Part shown: piece after piece, positions 9,279 through 18,673 of the stretch
How positions within the stretch are numbered: the stretch's first letter is position 1
How the letters are laid out: every line of letters starts with the position of its first letter
Source of the DNA: Sphingomonas sp. BGYR3
GTDB taxonomy: Bacteria > Pseudomonadota > Alphaproteobacteria > Sphingomonadales > Sphingomonadaceae
DNA length: 64,000 bases
Direction of reading: 5' to 3'
NCBI RefSeq assembly: GCF_025153455.1
Contig: NZ_JANZNT010000001.1
Coordinates: 186,001 to 250,000, forward strand
Notes under the pieces: model-generated
Told to the model about the DNA's origin: nothing
Database searches by the model: none
What the model saw: the letters and a program-made list of their open reading frames with translations, nothing else
Made by a program: the position numbers and the translations under genes

Positions 9279-9306
9279 CATATATCAGCGCGCGTGAGGG
9301 ATTCAA
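9279..9306 (-). promoter_or_regulatory. Probable tRNA-Pro promoter
   Basis: On the minus strand, -35 TTGAAT (9301-9306) and -10 TATATG (9279-9284) have a 16-nt spacer. They lie about 42 nt upstream of the tRNA 5' end. A GC-rich inverted repeat (9250-9270) separates promoter and tRNA. Confidence 0.6.
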
Positions 9307-9337
9307 GCGCTAGTTGTTGCCGATATTCCGGTCCTGC

Positions 9338-10120
9338 TCATTCCAGCGTGTCCATTTCGACACAGGCGGTGACTTTTCCGGCGTCGCACAGCGGTTTCAG
9401 CTTCGCGCGCTTCGCGTCAATCTCCGCCTTCCGTTCTGCTGCGGCCGCGGCAGCGACGCGTTTGTCGGCCGCCGCCCGGGCGTTGCGATCGGCGACATCG
9501 ACGAACTTTGTCGCAGCGGCGCTGAAATTGCCGTTCAGGCTCAACCGGTAATTGTCCGTGCCCGAAATCACGCCCGAAAATTCGTTGCTGGTGCACTTGC
9601 CCTCAAACACCACCGCTCCGCGCGCATCGGCCAGCCGGCAAACCCCGTTTGCGATCAGACCCGACAGGTTGTGCTGCGCAATGCCGCCCGTTCCGGTGAC
9701 CTGGGCCGTCACCGACTGGCCGTCAAAGGTCGCCTTGATGGTCAGCGCGCCCTGATATTCCGTGCCCTTTGGCGTCGCGGGGGCCGACATTGCCGCGTTG
9801 AGCAGCGTGTTCAAGCTGAGCCGATTGGGCACGCGCGGCGCACGTGCGGGGCGCGGCTTGGGGCCTTCGACAAACCGATAGGTACCGGCATAGGTGATTT
9901 CCGCCTGGGCCGGGATCCCGGTGGAGGCGGGTGTTGCCGCCGGTTCGGCCGCAACCGAGCGCCAGGTTCCGTCCGCATTCCGGCACATCCGCGCCGACGA
10001 TCCGTCCGGCATGGTCACGGCGCGGCATTGGTCGCCAGTCTGTGCGTCCGCAATGCCAGCCACGCCGCCAAGGGTCAGGATGGCAATCAAGCGCGTCCAG
10101 TGCATCCGTCGTCCTTTCAT
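9338..10120 (-). CDS. Exported protein of unknown function
   Basis: This 260-aa protein starts MKGRRMHWTRLIAILTLGG and has a signal peptide ending near ADAQ. The mature part begins with a small Cys-containing segment (DQCRAVTMPDGSSARMCRNADGTW). A Pro/Arg-rich linker follows, then a beta-rich domain around residues 100-200 with two Cys. The C-terminus is a charged Ala/Lys helix (AAADKRVAAAAAAERKAE) ending in CDAGKVTACVEM, which resembles the last helix of a Sel1 unit. It overlaps the Sel1-repeat gene upstream by ATGA, so the two are probably made together. I do not recognise a function. Confidence 0.7.
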   Translation of the reverse strand: MKGRRMHWTRLIAILTLGGVAGIADAQTGDQCRAVTMPDGSSARMCRNADGTWRSVAAEPAATPASTGIPAQAEITYAGTYRFVEGPKPRPARAPRVPNRLSLNTLLNAAMSAPATPKGTEYQGALTIKATFDGQSVTAQVTGTGGIAQHNLSGLIANGVCRLADARGAVVFEGKCTSNEFSGVISGTDNYRLSLNGNFSAAATKFVDVADRNARAAADKRVAAAAAAERKAEIDAKRAKLKPLCDAGKVTACVEMDTLE

Positions 10121-10956
10121 CAGCACACCTGTCCGAAACAGCCATACAAGCCGCCCCATCCGCCAATCGGCGTCACCGGCGGTGGCGGGGGCGGGGGTGG
10201 CGCGGAATAGCCGCCCCGCAGTTCAAAGTCGTCGGGATAGTCGTTGCGCCCACCCCCGGAACCGCCGGTGTCATAGCCAGAGGCCGCGTATCGAACCGGC
10301 GGGCGATCCAGTATGTCCCTGTTGTCGCATCCCGGTTGATGCCCCATGGTACAGGCCCGAACGAAATAGGCTCTCGCTTTGGCGCGGTTCTTTTCCACGC
10401 CATAGGCATCAAGATGGCTTAGACCCATGTTTACGCATGCAATCGGCTCCTTCAGATCGCAGGCGAGGCGATAATAAGCGACCGCTTTGGTCGGACTGAC
10501 CGCCACGTCCTCACCATTCTGATACATGACGCCCAGATTGTTGCACGACGCAGCGTCCTTGCGCGCGCAATTTTCGGCATAGAGTTTTCGAGCAACCGGA
10601 TAGTTGACCGACAGCCCGTCGCCGTTCTGGTACATGTATCCCAGTTGGTAACAGGCGTCCTTGTTGTTGCGATCGCAGAACATGGCAAAGATGCGCGCGG
10701 CCGATTTTTTCTCGCCCATGTCGAACAGGATGCTGCCGGCATTGTAACAGGCGGCCATCAATCCCCTGTCACATGCGTTGGCGTACAGGGCGGCGGCACG
10801 TTTTCGGTCCTGACGAACGCCTTCGCCCTTGTCGTACATCTGGGCAAGGTCAGCGCAGGAATCGGGTAATCCCGCCTCGCACGCTGCGGCCAACGTCATT
10901 GCGTCCTTTGGCGGTGTGCCGCCAATCGAGAGCGCAAGCACCAGCATGAGAATCAC
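10120..10956 (-). CDS. Exported Sel1-repeat protein
   Basis: This protein of about 278 aa has an N-terminal hydrophobic export signal, then five or six Cys-containing Sel1-like repeats (CADLAQMYDKGEGV, CYQLGYMYQNGDGL, CNNLGVMYQNGEDV, CVNMGLSHLDAYGV). The C-terminus is Gly/Pro-rich with a run of eight prolines and a final Cys. Sel1 repeats mediate protein-protein contacts; the paired Cys suggest disulphide-stabilised helices in the periplasm. A GTG start at 10956 was preferred because it has TGGGGG upstream; the frame is open to an ATG at 11046, close to lepA. Its partner may be the overlapping exported protein. Confidence 0.72.
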   Translation of the reverse strand: MILMLVLALSIGGTPPKDAMTLAAACEAGLPDSCADLAQMYDKGEGVRQDRKRAAALYANACDRGLMAACYNAGSILFDMGEKKSAARIFAMFCDRNNKDACYQLGYMYQNGDGLSVNYPVARKLYAENCARKDAASCNNLGVMYQNGEDVAVSPTKAVAYYRLACDLKEPIACVNMGLSHLDAYGVEKNRAKARAYFVRACTMGHQPGCDNRDILDRPPVRYAASGYDTGGSGGGRNDYPDDFELRGGYSAPPPPPPPPVTPIGGWGGLYGCFGQVC

Positions 10957-11099
10957 AAGGCACCCCCATTTTTGCCCGAGCGCGATCCTGCCGATAAGGT
11001 TGCGTTGGTGAAATAGAATTCTTGTGCGGGACAACGCCGGCAACACCGCCTTTTGTCCCGCTTCCCCGGCGGGCGGGTCCCTGCTATCGCGCGCTTGTT

Positions 11100-12896
11100 A
11101 TGGCTACTGACCTGTCCAAAATCCGCAATTTCTCGATCATCGCGCATATCGATCACGGCAAGTCCACGCTTGCCGACCGGCTGATCCAACGCACCGGCGG
11201 CCTTACGGAGCGCGAGATGAGCGCGCAGGTGCTCGACAATATGGAGATCGAGAAGGAACGCGGCATCACCATCAAGGCGCAGACCGTGCGCCTGGAATGG
11301 AAGGGCCACGTCCTCAATCTGATGGACACGCCGGGCCATGTCGATTTCGCCTATGAGGTGAGCCGCAGCCTGGCGGCGTGCGAGGGCGCGTTGCTGGTCG
11401 TCGATGCGGCGCAGGGCGTCGAGGCGCAGACGCTGGCCAATGTCTATCAGTCGATCGAGCATGACCACGAGATCGTGCCCGTCATCAACAAGATCGATCT
11501 GCCCGCCGCCGAGCCGGACAAGGTGAAGGCCGAGATCGAGGATATCATCGGCCTGGATGCCTCCAATGCCATTCTGGCCAGCGCCAAGTCGGGCATTGGC
11601 ATCGACGAGATTCTGGATGCGATCGTCGAGCGGATTCCGGCACCCAAGGGGGATCCGGACGCGCCGCTGAAGGCGATGCTGGTCGACAGCTGGTACGACC
11701 CGTATCTGGGCGTCGTCATCCTGGTCCGCGTGATGCAGGGCACGCTGAAAAAAGGGCAGCAGGTCAAGTTCATGCAGGCCGGGACCACCCACCTGATCGA
11801 CCGGGTCGGCTGTTTCCGGCCCAAGATCGAGCAGCTGACCGACCTTGGCCCCGGCGAGATCGGGTTCATCACCGCACAGATCAAGGAAGTGGCGCAGACG
11901 ATGGTCGGCGACACGATCACCGACGCCAAAAAGCCCGCTGCCGAGGCGCTGCCGGGGTTCAAGGAAGTCCAGTCGGTCGTGTTCTGCGGCCTGTTCCCGG
12001 TCGATGCCAACGACTTTGAAAAGCTGCGCGAAAGCATCTCGAAACTGCGGCTGAACGATGCCAGCTTTACGTTCGAGATGGAAACGAGCGCGGCGCTCGG
12101 CTTTGGCTATCGCTGCGGCTTCCTGGGGCTGCTGCATCTTGAGATCATTCAGGAGCGGCTGACCCGCGAATATGACCTGGACCTCATCACCACCGCGCCG
12201 TCGGTGGTCTACAAGCTGACGCTGACCCATGGCGGCGGCGAGATCGAGCTGCACAATCCCGCCGACATGCCCGATCCCAACAAGATCGAGGAAATCAGCG
12301 AGCCGTGGATCAACGCGGTCATCTATGTCCCAGACGAATATCTGGGCAGCGTTCTGAAGCTGTGTCAGGACCGGCGGGGCATCCAGAAAAACCTGACCTA
12401 TGTCGGCGGCCGGGCGCAGATGACCTATGAGCTGCCGCTCAACGAAGTGGTGTTCGATTTCTATGACCGGCTGAAATCGATCAGCCGCGGCTATGCCAGC
12501 TTCGACTATGAACAGATCGGGCACCGGCCGGGCGATCTCGTCAAGATGAACATTCTGGTGAACAACGAACCGGTCGATGCGCTGAGCATGATCGTTCACC
12601 GCGATGCCGCGGAATCGCGCGGGCGGCATATGTGCGAGCGGCTGAAGGACCTGATCCCGCGCCACATGTTCAAGATCCCGATTCAGGCGGCGATCGGCGG
12701 CAAGGTGATCGCGCGCGAGACGATTGCCGCGCTGCGCAAGGACGTGACCGCCAAATGCTATGGCGGCGACGCGACGCGAAAGCGGAAACTTCTGGAAAAG
12801 CAGAAGGAAGGCAAGAAGCGGATGCGCGAATATGGTTCGGTCAGCATCCCGCAGGAGGCCTTCATCGCCGCCCTGCGCATGGGCGACGACAAGTAA
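11100..12896 (+). CDS. lepA: Elongation factor 4 (back-translocating GTPase LepA)
   Basis: This 598-aa ribosomal GTPase can reverse translocation and affects initiation and elongation under stress. The G1 motif is [15 protein letters not shown] (residues 13-27), G3 is DTPGHVDF and G4 is NKIDLPAA. The EF-4-specific C-terminal domain ends with [24 protein letters not shown]. The ATG at 11100 gives [19 protein letters not shown], the normal LepA start; the earlier ATG at 11022 adds an unconserved tail. A short hairpin follows and the next gene is convergent. Confidence 0.98.
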   Translation: MATDLSKIRNFSIIAHIDHGKSTLADRLIQRTGGLTEREMSAQVLDNMEIEKERGITIKAQTVRLEWKGHVLNLMDTPGHVDFAYEVSRSLAACEGALLVVDAAQGVEAQTLANVYQSIEHDHEIVPVINKIDLPAAEPDKVKAEIEDIIGLDASNAILASAKSGIGIDEILDAIVERIPAPKGDPDAPLKAMLVDSWYDPYLGVVILVRVMQGTLKKGQQVKFMQAGTTHLIDRVGCFRPKIEQLTDLGPGEIGFITAQIKEVAQTMVGDTITDAKKPAAEALPGFKEVQSVVFCGLFPVDANDFEKLRESISKLRLNDASFTFEMETSAALGFGYRCGFLGLLHLEIIQERLTREYDLDLITTAPSVVYKLTLTHGGGEIELHNPADMPDPNKIEEISEPWINAVIYVPDEYLGSVLKLCQDRRGIQKNLTYVGGRAQMTYELPLNEVVFDFYDRLKSISRGYASFDYEQIGHRPGDLVKMNILVNNEPVDALSMIVHRDAAESRGRHMCERLKDLIPRHMFKIPIQAAIGGKVIARETIAALRKDVTAKCYGGDATRKRKLLEKQKEGKKRMREYGSVSIPQEAFIAALRMGDDK

Positions 12897-12901
12897 GCCG
12901 G

Positions 12902-12926
12902 TGCCCCTCCCCAAGGGTGAGGGGCA
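12902..12926. terminator. Hairpin between lepA and the siderophore receptor
   Basis: TGCCCCTC (12902-12909) and GAGGGGCA (12919-12926) form a perfect 8-bp stem with a 9-nt loop between two convergent genes. There is no T-tract. Confidence 0.5.
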
Positions 12927-12934
12927 AGCCCAAA

Positions 12935-15085
12935 TCAGAACTCGACGCTGGCCGATGCCTTGACCGTGCGCGGCTGACCCTGAAGCAGCTGCGGGGCAAA
13001 GCTGTCAAAGGCGGAGGCCCAATAGCGTTCGTTGGCGACATTATCGACCTGAACCCGCAGGGTCAGCGCCTGCTGTCCCACGCGGGCGACATAGCGCGCG
13101 CCAAGATCGAACCGAGTCCAGTCGGGCAGCTCCAGCGTGTTGGCGACATTCACCGCCTGCGGGCCGGTATGCACCACCCGCCCGGTCAGGGTCAGCGCGG
13201 GCAGGAACGGCACGTCCCATTCGACATTGGCATTGGCGGTATAGTCGGGCACGCCCGCCGCCTTGTTCCCCTCATTCACGCCGCCCTGGGTTTCGCGAAG
13301 GACCGCATCGGTGATGGCAACGCCCGAAATGATCCGCAGGCCCGGCGTCACTTCCCCATCCAGCGACAGTTCGATGCCGCGGTTGCGCTGCGTTCCGTAC
13401 ACGCCAAAGCGGTTCAGGCCCGAACCCTGCGGATCGGCGATCGCATAGGCGCTGGGCAATTCGATCTGATACAGCGCGGCGCTGGCATTGACCGGGCCGA
13501 GCGACAGTTTCGCCCCCACCTCATACTGGGTGGACACGAACGGCGCGAACACCTCGCCCGAATTGACCAGCGTGACGTCGATGGGCGCGGTCGGCCCCTG
13601 ACGCAGCCCCTCGATCCGGTTGGCATAGAGGGACAATCCCTCGACCGGCTTGATGACCAGGCCGACGACGGGCGTTACCGCATCCTCGGAATAGGTGCCC
13701 GCCGGCGCGCCGTCGGTATAGCTGTAGCTCTTGACCGTGATCGACTGGAGCCGCAGCCCGCCGGTCAGCAGCACGCGGCCGTCGAACAGGCCGATCGTGT
13801 CGCTGGCAAAGGCGCTGCCCTGCCGGACGCGCGTGATCGGATAGGGATTGTCGAGGTCGCCGCCGACAAAACCGGTGCCGGGCAGGGCAACGTCCTGCGG
13901 CGCGTACAGATTGGTCGCAAAGCCGGCAAAGCCGCCGAGGAAGTCGAACGCGTTGCGGTTCACCTGCCACAGATGGTCGCCGCCGACATTGATCTCGTGC
14001 GTCACTGCCTCGCCCAGCCGGACGCGGAGACCGGCCTGCACCGCCTCGTTATTGTCGGTGCGCGGAATGAAGCTGGCCCCGCCCAGCGCCGCGCCGGTCG
14101 TGGCATCGGTCAGGGTGATCGAATTGTAGATACCGGTTTCCGAACCGTCGCGTGCGCCGAAACGGGCATAGAGCATGGCGTTATCGGACAGGTCATATTC
14201 CAGCTTGGCGATGCCGAACACGTCCTCCAGCGTCGTCGTCGCCCAATCCTGCGCATAATTGGCATCGGCGCGCGGCACGGCGGGCAGGCGGGTCAGCCCG
14301 GCGCCCAGCTGAACCTTGGGACGCAGGCGGTCCACCTGAACCCGCTGATAGGCAAGGTCGAGCGATGCGCGAAATGCGCCGGAATCCACATCGAACGCAG
14401 CGCCGATCACGCGGGTATCGCGGTCCTCGCCATTCACGGCCAGTTCGCCCGATCGCCACGCCCCGTTGATCCGGACGCCGAAGGTGCCGCTGGAAAAGCG
14501 GCGGGCGGCATCGAATGCGCCGCCGAAATGGCCGGATTCGGTATAGTTTGCCGTGACGCGGAAGAGGTCGCCGCTCGCCCGCTTGGGCAGCACGTTGACA
14601 CTGCCGCCGATGCCGGAACCGCCGGGCGCCGCACCGTTCAGGAACGCGCTGGCCCCGTTCAGGACCTGAACCTGGTCATACAGCTCGGGCGCGACGATCT
14701 GGCGCGGGGCGATACCATACAGGCCGTCAATGCCAACATCGTCGCCGAACAGCGGAAAACCGCGAATGACGAACAGCTCGGCCGCATTGCCAAAGGCATA
14801 GGTGGTGCGCACCGCCGGATCGTTTTCCAGCACTTGGCCCAGCGACTGGGGCTGCTGATTGCGGATCAGCGCCTCGTTATAGCTGCGGATGCTGAACGGC
14901 ACGTCCTCGGCAGACTTGTCGCCCAGCACGCCCAGGCTGCCGCTGCGGCTGACCTGGGTTTCATTCGCCTTTTGCGCGGTGACGACAATGTCCTCGCCCT
15001 CCGCTTCCTGAGCGATGGCGGTGCCCGCACTGACAAGGGCTAGGGTGGAAACGGCAAGGCGGACAGCGGCCCGAACGGCGGTCAT
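12935..15085 (-). CDS. TonB-dependent siderophore receptor
   Basis: This 716-aa outer-membrane receptor has a signal peptide (cut near GTAIAQ), a TonB-box-like EDIVVTAQK, an N-terminal plug (SLGQVLENDPAVRTTY, ELFVIRGFPLFGDDVGIDGLYG) and a 22-strand barrel ending with Phe (ASVEF). Plug motifs match the ferric-siderophore class. The ATG at 15085 was chosen because it starts the signal peptide and has GGAG 8 nt upstream. It is last in an operon with a PepSY protein and a 54-aa membrane protein behind a Fur-like box. The ligand is not identified; the acidic loops and context fit a hydroxamate or catecholate ferric siderophore. Confidence 0.92.
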   Translation of the reverse strand: MTAVRAAVRLAVSTLALVSAGTAIAQEAEGEDIVVTAQKANETQVSRSGSLGVLGDKSAEDVPFSIRSYNEALIRNQQPQSLGQVLENDPAVRTTYAFGNAAELFVIRGFPLFGDDVGIDGLYGIAPRQIVAPELYDQVQVLNGASAFLNGAAPGGSGIGGSVNVLPKRASGDLFRVTANYTESGHFGGAFDAARRFSSGTFGVRINGAWRSGELAVNGEDRDTRVIGAAFDVDSGAFRASLDLAYQRVQVDRLRPKVQLGAGLTRLPAVPRADANYAQDWATTTLEDVFGIAKLEYDLSDNAMLYARFGARDGSETGIYNSITLTDATTGAALGGASFIPRTDNNEAVQAGLRVRLGEAVTHEINVGGDHLWQVNRNAFDFLGGFAGFATNLYAPQDVALPGTGFVGGDLDNPYPITRVRQGSAFASDTIGLFDGRVLLTGGLRLQSITVKSYSYTDGAPAGTYSEDAVTPVVGLVIKPVEGLSLYANRIEGLRQGPTAPIDVTLVNSGEVFAPFVSTQYEVGAKLSLGPVNASAALYQIELPSAYAIADPQGSGLNRFGVYGTQRNRGIELSLDGEVTPGLRIISGVAITDAVLRETQGGVNEGNKAAGVPDYTANANVEWDVPFLPALTLTGRVVHTGPQAVNVANTLELPDWTRFDLGARYVARVGQQALTLRVQVDNVANERYWASAFDSFAPQLLQGQPRTVKASASVEF

Positions 15086-15126
15086 GACAGGAACTCCATG
15101 GGATGATGTTGTTGTTGTGAAAAAGG

Positions 15127-15291
15127 TCAGCGTTGGCGGCTGCGCACGGCCATGGCGGCGGCGGCAACCGGCGTGGCGAGCGCCGCCGCGGCGATCAGGT
15201 CCGACACGCCGTCCCCAGCCAGCGCCAGCACCAACCCGCCCAGGCTGAGCACGCCGATCAGGACGGGCAGGGCAAAGGTGGAGCGGATCAT
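15127..15291 (-). CDS. 54-aa hydrophobic membrane protein in iron operon
   Basis: This small protein begins MIRSTFALPVLIGVLSLGG and contains two hydrophobic segments (about residues 5-26 and 31-47), ending in a basic tail (AVRSRQR). The ATG overlaps the stop of the PepSY gene as ATGA, which is the main evidence that it is real. The siderophore receptor follows 41 bp later. It is likely an inner-membrane partner of the PepSY protein in ferric-siderophore reduction or release. That function is inferred from position alone; no catalytic residue is visible. Confidence 0.72.
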   Translation of the reverse strand: MIRSTFALPVLIGVLSLGGLVLALAGDGVSDLIAAAALATPVAAAAMAVRSRQR

Positions 15292-16472
15292 TCCGCCGGT
15301 TCCGGCAACATGGCGGTGGCGGGCACGATCCCGCCCGTCTCCACTTCCCGCACCGGCGCATCGGCCCCGCGCCGACGACCCAGCCAGAGGTACAGGCCAG
15401 AGCCAAGGACGAGGATCGTGAACACGTCCAGGATGGCCCACAGGATCTTGAGCGGCAGACCGCCATAATCCCCGAAATGCAGCGGCTGCGAGTAAAGCAG
15501 GGCCTGCACGTACCAGGGCAGCGGGCGGGCGTCGGTCAGCGTGCCGGTTTCGCCGTCGATCAGGGCGGGGGTCAGCAACCGCTGGGTCAGCGGGCTGTTC
15601 CCCTGCATGAACACCGCCATGTGATGCGCTGAGCTGTACGACCCGCCGGGAAAGGCGATGAATTGGGGATTGGTGCCGGGCAGTGCGGCGCGCGCGGCGG
15701 CCATCGCCCTGTCGATCGATCCATATCGCGCGGGGGGCAGCGGCGCCCGCCCGGCATAGGCGGCGGTCATGTCCGCCAGCTCGCTTTGCTGCCAACCCTG
15801 AATGATCGGTGTGGCGAGCGTGTGGATGATACCCGTGACGCCGACGACGCTGGCCCAGACCAGCGCCGTGATGCCGAGCAGGTTGTGGGTATCCAGCCAC
15901 TTGACCCGGCGGCTGCGCCGGGTGCGCAGCGTGCCGAAATCCAGCTTTCGCATGAACGGCGCGTACAGGACCACGCCGGACACCAGCGCAATGACGAACA
16001 ACAGGCCCATGGCGCCCAGGAACAGCATCCCCGGCAGGCCAAGGAACATGTCGGTATGCAGCTGCAGGATAAAATGCATCACGCCATCCTCGCTGGCCGC
16101 CCCCGCCGGCTCACCGGTCGTGCGGTTGAACAGCAGGACGGTCATGTCGCTGGCTGGCGAATCCGGGCGCGGTGCCGTGGTGACGGTCAGCACCGGGCTG
16201 GCATTGTCGAACGCCATGAAAACGGGAACTTCGCCGGGGCGCTGCGCCAACCCCTTTGCAAGCATGTCGTCCAGCGACCGCTGGCCCGGCGCGTCGCTGG
16301 ATGACGGCACGCCCTGCATCGCCGAAATGGGGTCATGGCCCGTCAGCGCATCGATTTCGTCGTGAAAGATCAGGGGCAGGCCGGTGACGCATAGCATCAG
16401 CAGAAATGCCGTGCAGAGGATGCTCGACCATTTGTGGACGAGAAACCAGACCCGGATCGACTCGCGCGTCAT
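15288..16472 (-). CDS. PepSY-associated transmembrane protein, probable siderophore-iron reductase
   Basis: This 394-aa inner-membrane protein has four main transmembrane helices (near residues 12-35, 143-170, 198-222 and 343-365) and periplasmic PepSY-type regions. His residues in or near membrane segments (VHKWSS, LQLHTDMFLG, LDTHNLLG, SQPLHFGDYGG) match the pattern of the PiuB/FhuF-like iron-regulated family, thought to bind haem and reduce ferric siderophores. It leads the operon and lies directly behind a Fur-like box. The stop overlaps the start of the 54-aa gene. Confidence 0.87.
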   Translation of the reverse strand: MTRESIRVWFLVHKWSSILCTAFLLMLCVTGLPLIFHDEIDALTGHDPISAMQGVPSSSDAPGQRSLDDMLAKGLAQRPGEVPVFMAFDNASPVLTVTTAPRPDSPASDMTVLLFNRTTGEPAGAASEDGVMHFILQLHTDMFLGLPGMLFLGAMGLLFVIALVSGVVLYAPFMRKLDFGTLRTRRSRRVKWLDTHNLLGITALVWASVVGVTGIIHTLATPIIQGWQQSELADMTAAYAGRAPLPPARYGSIDRAMAAARAALPGTNPQFIAFPGGSYSSAHHMAVFMQGNSPLTQRLLTPALIDGETGTLTDARPLPWYVQALLYSQPLHFGDYGGLPLKILWAILDVFTILVLGSGLYLWLGRRRGADAPVREVETGGIVPATAMLPEPAE

Positions 16473-16493
16473 TCCGCCTGCCCGAAGGTACTA

Positions 16494-16514
16494 ATGCAAA
16501 CCATTATCATTCGC
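16494..16514 (-). promoter_or_regulatory. Fur-like box upstream of the iron operon
   Basis: Read on the minus strand, GCGAATGATAATGGTTTGCAT resembles the Fur hexamer array (AATGAT-AATGGT-TTGCAT), 22 nt before the PepSY start. Iron-regulated expression is therefore expected. Confidence 0.65.
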
Positions 16515-16540
16515 GCCTAGCGAATGGTTCGCATCTAGGC
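16515..16540. repeat. Inverted repeat beside the Fur box
   Basis: GCCTAG (16515-16520) and CTAGGC (16535-16540) flank CGAATGGTTCGCAT, which repeats part of the neighbouring Fur-like sequence. It may extend the regulator site. Apart from these two sites, nothing else gene-like is seen in 16473-16736. Confidence 0.4.
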
Positions 16541-16736
16541 AATAGGTTGAAGCGACCTGTTCAACGGACGAGATGTGGGGAAAGGCGGACGTCACGAAAG
16601 CTGGGCTTTGGACAAGGAGAATGGGCGGGATCGGAGGAGGGGATGCCGATCTGCGCCCGGATGCCTTCGTAACGTCCTGTGCCCTAGGTACCGGAATATG
16701 TGGATAGCGCCGATACGGTCCTTCGCCTGTACCGCC

Positions 16737-17369
16737 TTACAACCCTGCTTCGACCGCCACCCGGATCATGTCCGCCGTCGTCGGCGTGCCCAACCGGTCC
16801 ATCAGGATCGCACGGTGCATCTTCACGGTTTTCTCGGAAAGCCCGAGGACATTGGCGATCTGTTTGTTGAGCAGTCCATCCGATGCCAGCTTGAGCACCT
16901 GGCGCTGTCGTTCGGACAGGCGCTTCACCCGCTCCGCCGCATAGATGCGCCGCGCCGTCGACGGGCCGCGACTGTCGTCCGGCAATTCGACCTGCGACCC
17001 CAGGAAATAGGCCAGCGCGCCATCATCGTCATAAATGGGCGCGACCAGCACCGCGTTGCGGAACGGGGTGCCGTCCCGTTTGTAGTTCAGGATTTCCACC
17101 AGCACCGGCCGCCGCTCGCGCACGCCCTCGCGAATCGATTCGGACAGCCAGGGTTCGGTGCCGGGGCCTGACAGAAAGCGGCAGTTCCGGCCGACCACCA
17201 TCTCCTCCGGATACAGGGTCAGTTCGCAAAAAGCACGGTTACAGGCCACGATCGGGTTGTCGGGCATCCGTGGATTGCTGATGACAGACGCGACCGGGCT
17301 GTCGGCAATCAATCCCAGCATCTTCGGATCAATCGGTAAAAGTGTCTCGATCACTTGACGGTCCATCAT
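16737..17369 (-). CDS. LOV-HTH blue-light photoreceptor transcription factor (EL222-like)
   Basis: This 210-aa regulator has an N-terminal LOV (PAS) domain and a C-terminal LuxR-type HTH. The LOV flavin-adduct motif GRNCRFL is intact at residues 60-66, with Cys63 as the expected FMN-binding nucleophile. The conserved [12 protein letters not shown] and YFLGSQVEL (flavin-contacting Asn and Gln) follow. The residue after GRNCRFL is Ser, where most LOV proteins have Gln. The HTH is [35 protein letters not shown] (about 149-189). Length and order match EL222, in which blue light frees the HTH to dimerise and activate transcription. The start at 17369 was chosen because upstream sequence is unconserved. 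It is divergent from the type III PKS gene, with about 236 bp between. Confidence 0.9.
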   Translation of the reverse strand: MMDRQVIETLLPIDPKMLGLIADSPVASVISNPRMPDNPIVACNRAFCELTLYPEEMVVGRNCRFLSGPGTEPWLSESIREGVRERRPVLVEILNYKRDGTPFRNAVLVAPIYDDDGALAYFLGSQVELPDDSRGPSTARRIYAAERVKRLSERQRQVLKLASDGLLNKQIANVLGLSEKTVKMHRAILMDRLGTPTTADMIRVAVEAGL

Positions 17370-17488
17370 GTCAAGCAAGCTATAACGCTGTGCAAACAAT
17401 ATCCAGCAAAAGCGTGGATGACGGTTCCAAAACACGATGAGGGGCGAGACTTCAATGCACCGACTCGCAGCGCGGACGCGCGCGGTAA

Positions 17489-17501
17489 CGGTCCGGGACC
17501 G
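17489..17501. promoter_or_regulatory. Palindrome in the LOV/PKS divergent region
   Basis: CGGTCC-G-GGACCG is a perfect 13-nt palindrome between the divergent LOV-HTH and PKS genes. It is a candidate operator, but chance is not negligible at this GC content. No clear sigma-70 promoter was found for either gene here. Confidence 0.3.
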
Positions 17502-17605
17502 CTCCGGCCCATCCTGTCGGCCGCAGCGAGGATGCGCCCTTGCCTTTTCACCGCGATGCGCCAACCTTAGCGGGGCGGGCAGGGGACGTGACCGATGGAG
17601 CGTGG

Positions 17606-18673
17606 GTGAAGCCTGACCGAGCCTATTTGAACGCCATCGCCACTGCGACGCCGGATCACGATATTCACGCGGCCTTTGTCCGCTGGGCATCCGGCCGGAT
17701 GGAGGGTCGGGACCGAAAGCTGTTCGACCGGATGGCCGCGCGATCGGGCATCGATCATCGCTGGTCCGTCCTTCCCGCAACACGGCCGCAGGACGGATCG
17801 CCGATCGACCCCGATGGCTTTTACGCGCATGGCCATATGCCCGGCACCGCCGACCGCATGACGATTTATGCGGAGGCCGCTCCGGCGCTGGCCTTGAGCG
17901 CCATCCGACGGCTGCCGGTCGCGGTGGACACGGCGACCCATATCGTGGTGGCAAGCTGTACCGGGTTCGTCGCGCCGGGCATCGATCAGATCCTAGCCCG
18001 CCGCCTGGGCCTCTCGCCGCGGGTGGAGCGCACGCTGATCGGGTTCATGGGCTGTTATGCCGCGGTGGTGGCCCTTCGAACCGCACGCCAGATCGTCCGG
18101 TCGGAACCGGAGGCGCGCGTGCTGGTGGTGACGGTTGAGCTGTCGACCCTGCATCTGCAACCGGATAGCGAGATCGAGCCGTTGCTGGCCATGCTGCAGT
18201 TCGGTGATGGAGCAGCCGCCGCCTGGGTAACGGGCGAGCCAGCAGGATTGAGCCTTGGCGCGCCCTTTGCCCTGACGCTGCCGGACAGCGAGCATCTGAT
18301 CCAGTGGCATGTCGGGGATACCGGATTTGCCATGCACCTGTCGGGCGAAGTGCCGGGCCGCATCGGCGCCGCGCTGGCGGACCCGGCCGTGCGGGCGGAT
18401 ATCCTGGGCAATGATGCTGCCGATGCCCTGGTCTGGGCGGTTCATGCGGGCGGTCGATCCATTCTGGATGCGGTTGTCGCTGGACTTGGGCTGCCAGAGG
18501 ATGCGCTCGACCGGTCACGTGCGGTCCTTGCCCGATCCGGCAACATGTCGTCCGCGACGCTGATGTTCGTGCTGGCCGATGTGCTGGCGGCGCGGGAGCA
18601 GCGGCCGGGCATTGCCATCGCCTTTGGTCCCGGGCTTGCGGCCGAGGGGTTCCGGTTCGGACCCGCCGCATGA
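17606..18673 (+). CDS. Type III polyketide synthase
   Basis: This 355-aa chalcone/stilbene synthase-fold enzyme condenses malonyl-CoA units onto an acyl-CoA starter. The Cys-His-Asn triad is intact: Cys118 in [14 protein letters not shown], His280 in [14 protein letters not shown] (Ala replaces the common Pro) and Asn313 in [10 protein letters not shown]. The C-terminal [11 protein letters not shown] is the family's GFGPG-type loop. The GTG at 17606 (GGAG 5 nt upstream) gives a normal N-terminus, [16 protein letters not shown]; the frame remains open to a TTG at 17540. A methyltransferase gene overlaps its stop (ATGA). The product is not predictable; bacterial three-gene sets of this type make alkylresorcinols, pyrones or quinones. 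Confidence 0.9.
   Translation: MKPDRAYLNAIATATPDHDIHAAFVRWASGRMEGRDRKLFDRMAARSGIDHRWSVLPATRPQDGSPIDPDGFYAHGHMPGTADRMTIYAEAAPALALSAIRRLPVAVDTATHIVVASCTGFVAPGIDQILARRLGLSPRVERTLIGFMGCYAAVVALRTARQIVRSEPEARVLVVTVELSTLHLQPDSEIEPLLAMLQFGDGAAAAWVTGEPAGLSLGAPFALTLPDSEHLIQWHVGDTGFAMHLSGEVPGRIGAALADPAVRADILGNDAADALVWAVHAGGRSILDAVVAGLGLPEDALDRSRAVLARSGNMSSATLMFVLADVLAAREQRPGIAIAFGPGLAAEGFRFGPAA

Noticed and set aside
9088-9306. N-terminal extension of the GntR regulator to ATG 9306
   Set aside because: It would translate through the tRNA-Pro gene; the HTH begins normally from ATG 9087.
12632-15043. 803-aa plus-strand frame after lepA
   Set aside because: It overlaps lepA in another frame and is antisense to the siderophore receptor.
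17540-17605. TTG start for the type III PKS
   Set aside because: The GTG at 17606 has GGAG at good spacing and gives the family-typical N-terminus.
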